The notes under the pieces: generated by a model
The model's database searches: none
What the model was told of the DNA's origin: nothing
What the model saw: the letters and a program-made list of their open reading frames with translations, nothing else
Translations under genes and position numbers: made by a program
NCBI RefSeq assembly: GCF_050947875.1
Contig: NC_134570.1
Location: 208,535,750-208,599,749 of the forward strand
Direction of reading: 5' to 3'
From: Dermacentor variabilis
Lineage: Eukaryota > Arthropoda > Arachnida > Ixodida > Ixodidae
DNA: 64,000 nucleotides
Shown here: piece by piece, positions 1 to 11,754 of the stretch
Layout of the letters: each line of letters opens with the position of its first letter
How positions within the stretch are numbered: position 1 is the first letter of the stretch

Positions 1-209
1 AGCATGTTTTCACAGCATCGCCAGCCCGCCTGCCTGGATCTTTATTTTCCATGCGGCAGAATAAAATAAAGAATGCCTACTTTTTGAAATGCATGCATGG
101 ATCAATGCAACACCACCTGCCGTCAGGGTGTTAAGGCTGTTTGCAGAGAAAATGTTTTTAATGACGCCTCATGTGTACCTCCTTGTGTAAAAATTTCGCG
201 CTTATGGAT

Positions 210-449
210 TAAAAATAAATTATGGTGTTTTACGTGCCAAAACCACTTTCTGATTATGAGGCACGCCCTAATGGAGGACTCCAGAAATTTCGACCACCTG
301 GGGTCCTTTAACGTGCACCTGAATCAAAGTACACGGGAGTTTTCGCATTTCGCCAACATCGAAATGCGGTCGCCGTTGCCGGGATTCGATCCCGCGACCT
401 CGTGCTCAGCATCCTAACACCATAGCCTTTGAGCAACCATGGCGCATCA
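210..449 (-). repeat. Ruka-type tRNA-derived SINE with 9-bp target duplication
   Basis: Read on the minus strand this is the same repeat found at 30975-31208 and 53782-54017. It has a tRNA-like head with a box-B-like GGATCGAATCC, a body with the AAAGAACCCCAGGTGGTCGAA type block, and an end near GTAAAACCCCA. CTTATGGAT occurs on both sides (201-209 and 450-458), which is the expected target duplication. The family name rests on my knowledge of tick SINEs. The copy is more diverged than the other two. Internal pol III promoter boxes may survive but it is not a tRNA gene. Confidence 0.85.
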
Positions 450-458
450 CTTATGGAT

Positions 459-896
459 ACTGTTAAGGGTTCCTGTATTATAGTTTCTTTCACATCCTAT
501 TGAAATTTTTGTTTAACTTTAACCTAAAGATATTGTTGAATTTTTACTTTTTGTAATCTGCAATCTTCAGGTAAATGTGATCAACAGAGGTCGAATAAGT
601 GCTATATCAGGTGGAGAAATTCTTTTGAAAACGGGGCTTACCTTCGTTAGCGTAACAACTGTTTTCCTTGGCAGCATTTATATACTTCACTTTTCTCCAC
701 TTCATGGACATCTAGCAAAATGAGTCGGTGCATAGAGTAGGGCGGGGGAAGTTATAGGGGAGTTTATCAGGTTGCTGACACATTTCTAAGAGCGGTCTTT
801 GTGTTTGTGCCTACTTTGGTTATATAATGCGAGGCGTCTTTTCAGGCCAGAACTTCGAAAAAAGGACTCCTTATAGTAGTGTAAATGCAGTACGTC
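459..896. other. No gene recognised
   Basis: AT-rich sequence with no long open frame, RNA gene or recognisable repeat. Confidence 0.4.
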
Positions 897-1080
897 CCCC
901 TGGGGCTACCATAGGCGTGTGTCATCGCGGCCATTGGTTATGTGCGCCTGGGGCTACTGGGTATGTGCAGCCCTTCAATGAACTTCTTTGGCACGAACTT
1001 GTGTATGCGCCACTGGGTGTGTGCGACTGCATATGTGTGACTCCTTAATGAGCCTCTTTGATGCCGACTTAGGTCAAGGG
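897..1080. repeat. Degenerate minisatellite, period about 70 bp
   Basis: Segments 962-1000 and 1032-1070 align over 39 bases (TATGTG then CCTT, AATGA, TCTTTG and ACTT blocks) at a 70-bp spacing with roughly 70 percent identity. A related CTGGGGCTAC block recurs just upstream. The short open frame here is a product of the repeat and has no gene-like feature. Confidence 0.4.
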
Positions 1081-1824
1081 GCATCACAACAAGCACCTAC
1101 GTAGGGACATCTGCGTATGCATTGTAAGTGTGAACTGAAATTGTGTCTGCATAGATTTTCTTTCCCCGACGACAGTCTGAGACACCACCTGGTTGACTAC
1201 TGTTATCACATTATGCCCATCTTGCTGGGAACTTGTCATGACCTCTCGCTGGCAAGCTTGAATTTCAGGCACTGCACAGTGCTAAGGAAATTGATTCAGA
1301 GTGGGTGGCTTATTACCTTGGCTTCTTTTTCTTTGCAGCTGCCTGTCACACGAGAGCACGACATGTGGCAGTAAGTTGCATCTAGATGTGGATTGGAGAT
1401 ATCATAAGTATTCAAAAGTACTTTCACTATGTTTTCCTCTCGGTCATTGGTGCTGTCTAGCCTACTTTGCATCATTATTCGTAGCATGCTCCTTTACATG
1501 CAAAATCAAGTGTAGCCTATTCTAATGCATGAGAGGACTGCCCAATAGCTCATGGTGATGTTTTGAGCCACTAAATTTCAGTCTTCACTGCATTTGTGGA
1601 TTACCAAGCGTACTGAAGCTTGTAAAATGCTTGAATTTCCTGTCAAACTTATTTGCTTGTTTCTATCCACGTTATTCAATTATTTCACATTCATTATGCT
1701 AATAGTCGTTGATTGTACTGTCACGCTGGCACACTTGCTTGTGGAACTGCAATTTCCAGACATTTTATTGCTTTGTCATGGCCTTCGCACCTCGTTAGAC
1801 CCAATCTACTAAACACACACACGA
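1081..1824. other. No gene recognised
   Basis: AT-rich sequence with only short open frames on both strands, none resembling a known family. Confidence 0.4.
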
Positions 1825-2610
1825 ACAAAAACTCCCTTCAACCTAATAAAATTCCCAATAGGAGCATAATAAACTCCCAGACCTACCTGTAAAAGCTCCG
1901 TTAAAGAGCTAAAATACACTCCCAAAACAATTTTTCAAACTCCTTTGATAAAACAAAGCTCCCTAAAGGTGTATGCATTACCTTCCAAACATTCTTCTAT
2001 ATACTCCCAGAAAAAGAAAAAACTGAACTCCCCAAACTATCTATCAGCTTTCTTAAGCAGAGCTCCCAAAATATGGAAACAGTTGCTCCCAGGTTTACAC
2101 ATAGCACTCCCACAAGGAGGAAAAATAATTTCCCAAAGGTCTTCAAAACTCCCTCAAGAAGCCAAACGTTTCCGAAAATAGATACGTAATCCCTCCCATC
2201 GCTTCTCCTATAAATTACCGAAAGAAGCAAAATAAAATACCCAAGTCCACCTGCAAAAGCTCCTCTGGTACCTCATAAAAACTCCCGCAGTCATGGTGTT
2301 TAGATGAGGAATAAACTACTCCTAATGTTCCAAAGAAACGCCTGCAGTTCTGATGTTCAAAGAAGCAAGAAAAAGCTCATCATAAAAACTTCCACAGTGC
2401 TGCCGTTCGAAAGAGGAATAAGAAACTCCCAACGTTCCCCATTAAGACTCCTGCAAACCCTCAAGGGTTGGTGTTATAAAGAGAATTACAAAACTTCCAA
2501 AATTCGCCATAAAACCACCAAACACGAGTGTGTGAAAAAGAAAATCCGTTCGAATGGAGTATATTGTCATCCTGTTAGGGCGTGAGTTATGCAATGAGCC
2601 CAAAACTCCC
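1825..2610. repeat. ACTCCC-rich degenerate tandem tract
   Basis: AACTCCC, AGCTCCC and close variants recur about twenty times on the plus strand within an A-rich background, and almost never on the other strand. At the right end, units beginning ATAAAAACTCCCGCAG (about 2276), AAGAAACGCCTGCAG (about 2334), ATAAAAACTTCCACAG (about 2381) and ATTAAGACTCCTGCA (about 2440) align at 50-65 bp spacing, with shared GTTC and AAAGA-AATAA blocks between. This fits an old minisatellite that has decayed. No coding function is visible. Confidence 0.5.
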
Positions 2611-5283
2611 TAAAAGGATAAAAGTTGTTAACAGTGATTGGCGAAGTAAGTTGCGAGTTTCTCATATGTGTCGAGGCATGCGCGTAATTTGCTGCGGGCC
2701 ATAAGGTATTAGATATGACCGTTCACTGAGTATGTTGCCACTAATAGCACCTTTATACACAATTTCTACGCGACGTGTGCTTTGTTTATTTAACCACTGC
2801 GTGGTAGTATTTTGTGTGTTTAATCGCTATCTACGCCAACAGGCTTGAATTGGTGGGCATGCAGGTGAGCCTGCATGAGGAAAATTGATTACGAAACTTT
2901 TACATTCAGCACAGTGCCTTTCAGAAAATATGAGACTAGAGCGTGAAAACTCATCTTAGGAAAACAACGCTTTGCTTTCGTGGTTAATATCGTTCCTTAG
3001 AGCTTTGTTTGCCTATTTCGTTCGTGTTCATCGTAGTCGGTCGGCCGGCGCATTTGCGATGGAAAGTCACCAATGAAAAGCATGCATGCTCTCCCGGAGC
3101 CGATTTACGCGGCGTGTTCTTCACCGAACGGCAGCATCAGAGGTCTTTGAGACGTCAGCGCGAATTCGCGTGAGCTTTAAAGTGCGTGAAGGTTTAGATG
3201 CAGCAGCGGAGCACGCGCAAAGAAAACGCCCACTCGTTCGCTGGCACGGTTAGTAGTCGCCTGTTTAGCTGGTCACTCGCTTTAGTCGTTCGCTTGGTCA
3301 TAACTTTACTAAAGTCATATTTCGCAAATATTATTTCGGAGCGAGCGCAACCGTCCTCAATGCATGCACCTCTAAATTACTGATGGTCGAACTTGGTTCG
3401 CAAGGAAAATACGTCACTTCGTGGACGGACGAGCTAAACCGTGACCAAATGTTACTCGTCATCAGTGACCAACCTGAAATGCTCAAAGTTGCTCACTCAG
3501 CGTAAGCTAACTGTGATCTTGTTTGAGCCGGAGTGAAGCGCTAATACCGCGTTCCTTCTTCGCGAACGAATGCTGAAAACTGATTTCGCTTCCTATGTAC
3601 GCAAGATCCCCGACTCGATGATCGGCCGCGCGTATTTCTGTCCACTTTAAGGAGCGGGATACATAATAGCACCACCGTCTATCTCCGAGCCTTTGCGCGT
3701 GCTTAGAAGATTGGCAAGTACGCACGAAGGCTAGAACGTTGGCGGCACTGAAGCTTGTTATACTCTATGAAACCTTCAGAGCAGCGATCGTTCGTGTCCT
3801 CCGCCACCCTTTGTGCGTCATAGCTGGTATGCTCCGCGAATTCACCTGGTGAGGACCGCATAAATTATTTGTGTTACTGAAGGCCTGCTGAGGCCGGGAT
3901 GTTAGCGTTAGATCGTGAACGTGTTATTTATTACCATTCGCAACGAGATCTTGCGACGCGTGCTTGACAAATCTTCGGCACCTAGTTGTAGCGTACGCGA
4001 TACATTCGGAGTCGTCATGGGATGGCGTTAGCGCCTGCTTAGATGCTTTTTAGAACTAACAGTTATGTACACATGAAAAAATCTGCAGTTACTGAATTTG
4101 TATAACCATCCATATAGAAATTCTATGTTTGTTCTATGCTTGTATAGAAATTGTGTTGTTCATTGTTGACTCAAGAAAAAGCGATGACATGAACTTTACA
4201 CACCGCTTACTGCATCCGGGAGAATGCTCTGCTGGCCAGCAAACCACCGCACGCACTACTCAACAACAGTGAACAAAAACTGGCCGCAAAGCGCGTTTGA
4301 CTCTGAACAAAGCTCGCAAAATCAGACGGACCTGCTAACGTCCCACAGCCAAACACGACAGCGAAGCCGTATACCAGCTGACGGGACGGAGTTTCGGCGG
4401 GGACGGCTTTCGGCGCCACTTACGGCAACCTCAAGAACTGTGTGGCGGAATGTCAACGCTGGGGAACCCCCTCATAACAGGCCTTAAAAGTGCTAACGTT
4501 CCGGTGCGGCCGTTGGTTGACACGCCTTTTCTTTTTTTTTTGATCAAGATGCCAGGTGGGACAATGCCATAGGTACTGCAGCCTATGGTGCAATGCGGTT
4601 CATTTTCGACTATATTGGTGCTAATTACACCCGTGACGTTAATACTATCTACTCGGAGAATAATTCTCGCTTCTTGATTTTATCGTTTATACCTACATTT
4701 TCATACCTTCTGCGGCTCGCTTTGACTTGGGAGACCCAGAAGCCAGGTAGACACCTAGATCCCACGTATGCCATACCCGTGTGAAGTCGCCAAAGAAGAC
4801 CTTGCCTTCAAAATTAGCGCAGCGCCAGTAAATACGTGCCACAGAGGGCTGTACCACTTGCAAAATGACGCGCATGCGCAAGAAAGACTGTTTTGAAACC
4901 GATATGCAAGCCTCATTCAACTCCCCCACGTCCTATTCTCTGCCGCGGTTCGACAGTGGTAGGCTGTCGAATGGAAACGCTACATTCCCACTGGGTTGCG
5001 ATCTAGAATACGTCTGGCGCAATGCAACCATGAAAATTTTTTTCAGTAGTCTCGGAAAGCCTCCGTGTTCGTCCCTCGTCCCTGGGAGACCGCACAGTCT
5101 TGGTTGGTAAAATTGCCTCGCAGGGCAGATCACTTGCAGCAGAAATTTCCAAATGCTGCGTAGGCGCGCTTTTGCAATTCATGTGCTATGGAATATTATC
5201 GGCGTGCACGAGCGCTGCGCTTTGTGCAGGGCGACCATGCAGGAGCGCAACGTACACTCTAATGTTCTATGCTCTGGGAGGTG
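2611..5283. other. No gene recognised
   Basis: About 2.7 kb with no open frame that resembles a protein family and no repeat I recognise. A GC-richer segment at about 3040-3250 and 4200-4470 could be promoter-like or exonic but nothing supports a specific call. If the M13 exon at 5290-5838 belongs to a live gene, this stretch would be part of its downstream intron on the minus strand. Confidence 0.35.
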
Positions 5284-5289
5284 ACTCAC

Positions 5290-5838
5290 CAGAAGCTGCT
5301 GTTGTCGGTGGTCATCCATTGAACGGTTTTCTTCATGGCCTCCTGCCAGGGCTGGAGGAAGCGATCCTCGACGTCCGGGTAGGAGCTGTAGAAGCGCTCG
5401 ATGTCCTCGCTGCTAGCGAAGTGCGAGGGGTAGCCGACGTGCAGCCGCATGGAGTACACCTTGTTGATAGCCGTCCGCTTGGTCGTGCCGTCCAACCAGG
5501 TGGACGAGTCGATTTCCTCCAGAATGGACTTGCGGATGTAGTCGGCCATCTCCTTGGCCTTGGCCACTGTGCCCGGCGGCACCTCCTTGAACAGGTACCA
5601 CGAGAGGAGTGGCACCTCCATGGCTCGCGCGACGGCCCGCAGGCACATGTGGCTGGCCATCTCGTCCTTGTAATGCATGGCCACGCCAGGGGACGAGAGC
5701 GGCATCAGTGTGCGCAGAAGCTCCCAGCCGACGAGCAGACTGAGCCGCGCACTTCCCAGGTACCGGCAAAGATTGGCGAAGCGAACAATGTCTGGCTTCT
5801 GGACCTGCGCGACGTTGAACATGAGTGTGGCAGGGAAG
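5290..5838 (-). CDS. Internal exon of an M13 (neprilysin-like) metallopeptidase
   Basis: The minus-strand frame encodes about 183 residues matching the N-terminal (Peptidase_M13_N) part of neprilysin/ECE-type enzymes. These zinc endopeptidases are usually type II membrane or secreted proteins that cut small peptides. Recognisable blocks are VQKPDIVRFANLCRYLG, a central MEVPLLSWYLFKEVPPGT, the helix AKAKEMADYIRKSILEEID, and STWLDGTTKRTAINKVYSM followed by VGYPSHF. The exon ends with a consensus donor (GTGAGT on the minus strand, plus-strand 5284-5289) after ...TTCTG. The upstream acceptor is placed at an AG after a TTCTCAATT stretch (plus 5839-5840), which is less certain. The HExxH and GENIAD catalytic motifs belong to later exons and are not in this window. 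With no neighbouring exons seen, it may be part of a gene with long introns or an isolated pseudogene exon. Ticks have expanded M13 families. Confidence 0.75.
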
Positions 5839-6065
5839 CTAATTGAGAATACTCGTGCATTCAAGTAACTCAGTTACATCGGTGTCGCAGGCGTCGCCTT
5901 CGTGTGCGTATGAAGCAATATGAAGTCATCAAAGCCATGGAAAGAACCATTTATTTTGTATTCGGTTGTAGATTTCGTTAAAGACTGATGGAGGCGCGGC
6001 TACGCTGGGCGCTGCTGCCACCGTGCTTGGGCGATACTCACACCGTTCACCGCCTGTCATCCAGT

Positions 6066-6131
6066 CTACCACCACCACCACCACCACCACCACCACCACC
6101 ACTACCACTACTACTACCACTACTACCACTA

Positions 6132-6201
<70 letters not shown>

Positions 6202-6209
6202 CACTACCA

Positions 6210-6298
<89 letters not shown>

Positions 6299-6331
6299 GC
6301 TACTGCTACTGCTACTACTACTACTACTACT
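6066..6331. repeat. Trinucleotide microsatellite (ACC)n then (ACT)n
   Basis: About 266 bp begins as ACC repeats, passes through mixed ACC/ACT, and becomes nearly pure ACT with a few GCT units near 6298-6312. The long open frames of poly-Thr, poly-Leu, poly-Ser and poly-Val across it exist in several frames on both strands and are artefacts of the repeat. Confidence 0.95.
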
Positions 6332-6973
6332 GTGCACCACCAGTATCTGCATTATGCTGAAACACACACGCTGTCGAAGAGCGGGTGTCTTACCAGGGTC
6401 CAAAAAAGTGAACACGTGCCCAAGCAGGACGGCGCAACGTAGTTATGCGGCCTCCCGGGTGTTTAATAGTGTCGCTCGAGCACCGGACATAAGGCACGTC
6501 CGCTGTAGAGAAGCGTCGTGATTGGTGATAGTGCGCACAACACACTGAAGCATGAATGTCGTCTGTTGGGCTGTTGATGTCAAGGGCACTGGAGACCAGC
6601 GTTAACTGTGCAGTCCTATTGACAAAAGACCGGTGTGAAGCAGAACAGGTGCATGATTTAAGATGTGTTACCTGCGATGCCCTTGTTATGTTTCTCTTGT
6701 TTTACAGGACCACGCTTGTGTCATGGAATTATCGTGAAAAGGAGAAAAATTATTAGCACATACTTGAATATTGTCTGTAAAGGGTGGAAAATCCCGGACA
6801 ACTAAAGTAGGACGTGTGCACTTCTTAAGTGAACATGGTAGCAGGCGACGTTCGCTTTGGAGAATGCGCTTTGGAGAAACTCAGAGAATACCTTAGTCTT
6901 CAACCAACTCGCCCAGCCACAAATTTTACTGTACATGGTGCCACATTTCTACTTAGAAAGTATAACAAGCATG
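6332..6973. other. No gene recognised
   Basis: No supported gene or repeat between the trinucleotide tract and the LTR-like start of the Gypsy element. Confidence 0.35.
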
Positions 6974-7186
6974 TGAAGCCCCCTCGGGCATAATCTTCGT
7001 TGGCCTGCCAGGGTCGGTGGCCTGCCATGCTCGGTAGGCAACATTGGACACCGCACCCAATAAACACCGACGAGCACAGCTGCTCGGCCGTCAGTCATCA
7101 TTCGTCACGACCACGCTGCGGAGCATCTGTCTAACACAGGGTGCCTCGAGCCCTCTCTCGTTCACGAACCCGGGCGGATCACGACA
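6974..7186 (+). repeat. Probable 5' LTR of Gypsy element G1
   Basis: The segment starts TGTGAAGCCCCC and ends CGGATCACGACA. It has an AATAAA signal at 7060-7065 and is followed at 7188 by TGGCGACGAG, a primer-binding-site-like start. No partner LTR exists because the element is truncated in the integrase, so the left boundary is provisional. Confidence 0.45.
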
Positions 7187-7258
7187 CTGGCGACGAGTAC
7201 CCACGGATCGTCCCACGCCGCCGCGAGCGGCGAAACACCACCCCCCGTTGCTGCTGCC

Positions 7259-7983
7259 ATGCCGTTGTACGGAAGGCTCGAGCCGTTCGAGGGAGATGGG
7301 TCCGCCTGGCAAATTTAGGAGGAAGAAGTCCACGTGTTCTCCCGGGCAAACGGCACACCCGAGGCCAAACAGCGGGAACTTTTCCTGGCCAGCTGCAGTA
7401 CCCGCGTTTTCAGTCTCCTGCTCGACCTTCTCAAGCCAGCAACGCCGCATGTTAAGACACTGGGTGAGCTGCTCGCCATACTGCGCTCTCCTTTCAACCC
7501 AGCACCGTCCACACTAATGGAGCGTTTCCGCTTCAACAACCCGAGCCGCCGGGAAGGAAAGACCCTCGGGCAGTTTGTTGCTGTGCTACGAGGGTTAGAG
7601 AGTTGCTGCGCTTTCGGGGACCAGCTGGACTCGCTGCGCCGGGACCGTTTCATCTGTGGCATCAACAACACCGCCATGCAGGACTCCTGGGGCTTGCCGA
7701 CCCCTCGCTGAGCAACGCCGTGAACGCAGCGCTGGCAATGGAAACTGCCGCCAAGGGCGCCGGTGACATTGCCCGTGCGACTGGCTCACCGTCGGCGGAA
7801 GCGGCGGTCAACAAGTTGGCGACAAAGGGCAGTACCTGCGGTCCCTGTGGTGGTGCCCACTTCCCCTCAATGTACCAGTTCTCTCAAGCACAATGCTTCA
7901 CGTGCGGGAAAACTGGGCACCTGGCACGGGTATGCCGAAGGGGGAGGACGAACAGCGAACAGAAAACAGCAGCAGCAGCCTAG
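7259..7983 (+). pseudogene. gag: Gag of Gypsy element G1, broken
   Basis: The frame opens at ATG 7259 (MPLYGRLEPFEGDG) right after the presumed primer site. It is stopped by TAG at 7316-7318 and continues as a Gypsy-type capsid region (LFLASCSTRVFSLLLDLL, then LGQFVAVLRGLESCCAFG and RDRFICGI). A frameshift near 7690 leads to a CCHC zinc knuckle, CFTCGKTGHLARVC, at about 7892-7933. That motif is the nucleic-acid-binding part of Gag. The breaks make it non-functional. Pol follows on the same strand. Confidence 0.85.
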
Positions 7984-8092
7984 TTAAAGCCCAGGTACCA
8001 CACAAGCCCGCGGCCAGGGTAGCCGTCGCAAGGGTACGCGGCAGGAGCGTGCGGCAGCAGGCTCAAGTTCTTCCTCGGCCAGGCTCCACATC

Positions 8093-10550
8093 GTGGCCGA
8101 GGAGCCGCCGATATTCGACATGTGGCACACAGGCCTTGTACCGTCGTCTCTGCCACCTTACATGCTGACCGTCGAAATCTGCGAGCACCGCTTTTCCATA
8201 GAGCTGGACACAGGGGCCAGCGTGTCGGCCATGGCCGGGAAACGCTTAAGGCGTACCTTCCCCGGCGTGTCCGCTAAGGCTTCGGGCATGATGCTGCGCA
8301 GCTAGTCCGGGCAGCTCTCCCAGGTCCAGGGTCAGGCACGGGTCAGCGTTCGCTTTGGCGACAGGCAGGTAACCCTTCCCCTCGACTTAACCAAGAGGTC
8401 GTCGCCGACGCTGCTGGGCCGAAACTGGATTCATGCACTGGGCGTTCGTCTGCCAGAGTGCCAAGAAGCCAGCCTGCATGTGGTGAAAGACGTCCCCTGT
8501 TTGCTAACCGAGTTCAAGTCCCTGTTCCAGCCAGGGGTGGGCACATTCGCCGGCACGACGGCTGGCGCCTATGTACCCTAGAGAGCCCGACCTCATTTTT
8601 TTCAAGCCTCGCCCACTGCCGTTCGCCCTGAAGGAGGGGTCTCCCAGGAGCGGCAACGGTTACAGCGAGAGGGCATCCTAGTGCCCTTCAAGACATCTGA
8701 ATGGGCCGCTCCCATCGTACCAGTCCGCAAGCGAGATGGCAGTATCAGGATCTGCCGGGATTTCAAGGTTACCATCAACCCCATCGCTACCGTCAAGGAG
8801 TACCCGTTGCCCGGGATTGAAGATCTCTGGTCATCGTTGTCCGGCGGACAGAAGTTTACCAAGCTCGACTTCAGAGAAGCTTACCAGTAGCTGGTGCTCC
8901 AGGATGCCTCCCGGAAGAATGTCACAATATCGACAACATTGGGGCTCTTCCAGTACACGCGCTTGCCGTTTGGCGTGGCCTCAGCCCCGGCCATATTTCA
9001 GAGGGAGATGGACAACCTCTTCAGGGGCAGGAGGCACGTGGCGGTGTACTTGGATGACATCCTAGTTACTGGCAGTGACGACGGGGCCCACATGCAGAAC
9101 CTGCACAACATCCTGGCACGACTGCAGGAGGCCGGTCTCAAGCTCAAGCTGGAAAAGTGCATTTTCCTGGCCCCCAGTGTTGAGTACTTGGGACATGTCA
9201 TTTCCCAGGCTGGCCTAGCCCCGGCTCCCCGCAAAGTTGATGCTGTGCTCAAGGCGCCTGAGCCCCGGAACAAGAAGCTACCAAGAAAAAACTAACAAGA
9301 ATCTTCAGAGCTACCTAGGCCTCATCAACTTCTACAGGAGTTTCCTGCCAAACCTGTCGGAGGATCTACAGCCGCTCCATCTTCTGCTTCGAAATGGTCA
9401 GCAATGGGTTTGGAAGAAGGAGCAGGACCGGGCCTTCCAGCGCAGTAAGAAGCTAATCACCAAGGCTCCAGTGCTGGTACACTTCGATCCTGCCAAGCCT
9501 GTCGTCTTTACCGTAGATGCGTCGCCGTACGGCGTGGGAGCCGTCCCGAAACACCGGGAGAAAGATGGCCAGGAACGCCCTGTGTCGTTTGCTTCTCGTA
9601 GGCTCCATGCTGCAGAGGAACGCTACAGCCAGCTGGACAAGGAAGGCCTGGCCCTCATTTTCGTTCTCGAACGCTTCCGCCAGTATCTGTGGGGCCGGAA
9701 GTTCGAGGCGGTCACGGACCACAAGCCGCTGTTGGGGCTACTAAGGCCTGACACGGCAGTTCCTGTGCAGGCATCACCTCGAGTGGTACGCTGGGCCTTG
9801 AGGCTGTCAGCTTTCAGTTAGCAGCTGGTTTACCGTCCGGGAAAGGACCTGGGACCTGCTGATGCCTTGAGCCGCCTGCCCCTGCCAGAGGTGCCTGATG
9901 CTGTTCCGGAACCTGCTGAAGTGTTCATGCTGGAGCACGCGTACCCGGAGGTGCTCTTCAGATCTGCGGTATCGCAAGCGACCAGCCGGGACCCATTCCT
10001 GTCACAGGTGGTCAAGGCAGTGTCCCGAGGGGAGGAATTGGTTCAGCAGGTCTATAGCCACGAGTAAGCTGAGCTGAGATTGCAGCAGGGCTGCCTACTG
10101 TGGGGTTCCATGGTGGTGATCCCACAAAGTCTCCGGTCCAGGGTGCTGCAGTTGCTGCACAGGGGTCATCTTGGCGTGGTAAAGACCAAGATGGTGGCCC
10201 GGTCCCATGTTTGGTGGCCTGGCTTGGACCAGGACATCACTCACATAGTGCAGAGTTGCCAAATCTGCCAGGAGCATCAGCAAGCCTCGCGTCATGTGGA
10301 CATCACCCCCTGGCGGTTGCCACAGAGACCCTGGTCCCGCCTACATGTGGATTTTGGGGGGCCTTCAAAGGCCATTACTTCCTGGTGGTGGTGGAGGCCT
10401 TTTCAACGTGGGTGGAGGTTCTACCTCTCACTAATCGATCAACAGGTGCGACCATTGCAGCGCTATGACAGGTCTTCGCTGCCCAGGGGCTGCCAGACGT
10501 TATAGTGTCCGACAATGGTCTGGCTTTCGCCAGCACAGAGTACCTGGTCT
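8093..10550 (+). pseudogene. pol: Pol (PR-RT-RNase H-IN) of Gypsy element G1, truncated
   Basis: Domains appear in Ty3/Gypsy order. The protease has LDTGASVS at about 8205, followed by a stop at about 8303. The reverse transcriptase (about 8580-9300) has LPFGVASAPAIFQREMD and the YLDD catalytic motif at about 9047, with stops at 8580 and 8888. RNase H (about 9500-9820) shows DASPYGVGAV, YSQLDKEGLAL and TDHKPL. The integrase has its zinc-binding histidines (HRGHLG), CQICQ and a DFGG region near 10350, then loses frame and stops after SDNGLAFASTEYLVW near 10550. The rest of the integrase and the 3' LTR are missing. At least six stops or shifts mark an old dead copy. Confidence 0.9.
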
Positions 10551-11754
10551 GGCACGATATATGGCCTGGCACGATATATGGTCAAGGAGCAAGGGAGGGC
10601 GAGGACTAGGCGCAGCGAGCGCCACCTGGCGGGGTATAGCCCCCTAGCGAGTGGCACACGAAGCGCCCCTTACACGCCCTCTCCGGTGCTGACGTCACAA
10701 CATTTAATGGGCAAGCGCGCGCAGCTGTTGCAAGCAAGCGAGCGGGCAAGTGTCAGGACACTGGCACCTACTGCCAGGCAGCATGCGAAGCAAATTTTTT
10801 TCATTAATTATCCGTTAAACATCAAGCCACCTTCTTGTGAGTGACGTCAATAGTGACATTATTATTTGCGTTTTCCACTTGCGGGTTTCCAGGAATTTTG
10901 TCAAAGTTGTGCTCACGTGGCAGGTCTCTAAAGGCTACGATTCTGTGCTTTGATGTGCGGTAATCGGTGATCTCTAATTGATTTTAATTATTCCATACAC
11001 GTCAGTAGCTGAACTTCTTACTAAACTTATGCTCTCATCATATCTATAATGAAACAAATGAATTTTTAGTTTACTATTTTTCTATTTTTTCCTTATGTTG
11101 AATATCGTCGCTGGTCGTTTCAGGAGGTGAAACGGATGTGCTGCGGAAGAAGCAAGAGTGTCACTCGATGCTCGTGGAACTAAAGAGTCGCAGTTCTGCC
11201 CGAAAGGCGAAGCATCGATTGCGATGGCAAATTAGTGGACGGCAATACGATGTAAGGATAGTAGTTTTGTCGGCCGCATAAACTTGTAAGCATGGGCATA
11301 ATAAACAAATTAACAAGCCTGGTTTCATGTGCGCACAAGCCAACATGAACACATCTCACTCGATGACCACTGAGACGCCGTCAAAAAGCTACAGTTAAGA
11401 AAGTCGGCAGCTGCAGCGAGCGTATTGCCCTTTGTGCCGCCGCTCGCATCAACGTGAACTACGCCGCAAAAACACAGTGCAGCGCGGAGTCTGTGCTCAT
11501 CGCAGATGGCTTTCAACATACAGGGGACCGGCGGGCGGCGTGTTTCTATTTACGTCCAAGACCAGTGCTCGACCGCTGCGCAGCCATGCACCGCTGGCCT
11601 GCATCACGTTTCTAGGTACTTTTTTCCGCGAAGCGCTACGGCGAGCGCCCTAAGTATTCTAAGTAGATGCTATGCCTGGGCGCACAATCTGCTCAGCCAG
11701 CTGTCGCTCAAATAAAATAGGTTTTCACAAACACGCCGCCTAGACTATTTCGAT
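10551..11754. other. No gene recognised; short direct repeat at the truncation point
   Basis: CTGGCACGATATATGG occurs twice in direct orientation (10549-10564 and 10566-10581), exactly where G1 breaks off, so it may mark a rearrangement junction. The remaining sequence has no supported gene. Confidence 0.4.

Noticed and set aside
5100..5846. 248-codon plus-strand ORF over the M13 exon
   Set aside because: It is antisense to the exon; the minus strand has the family blocks and the splice donor.
5988..6521. Long poly-Leu, poly-Thr, poly-Ser and poly-Val open frames
   Set aside because: They are translations of the trinucleotide repeat in several frames on both strands.
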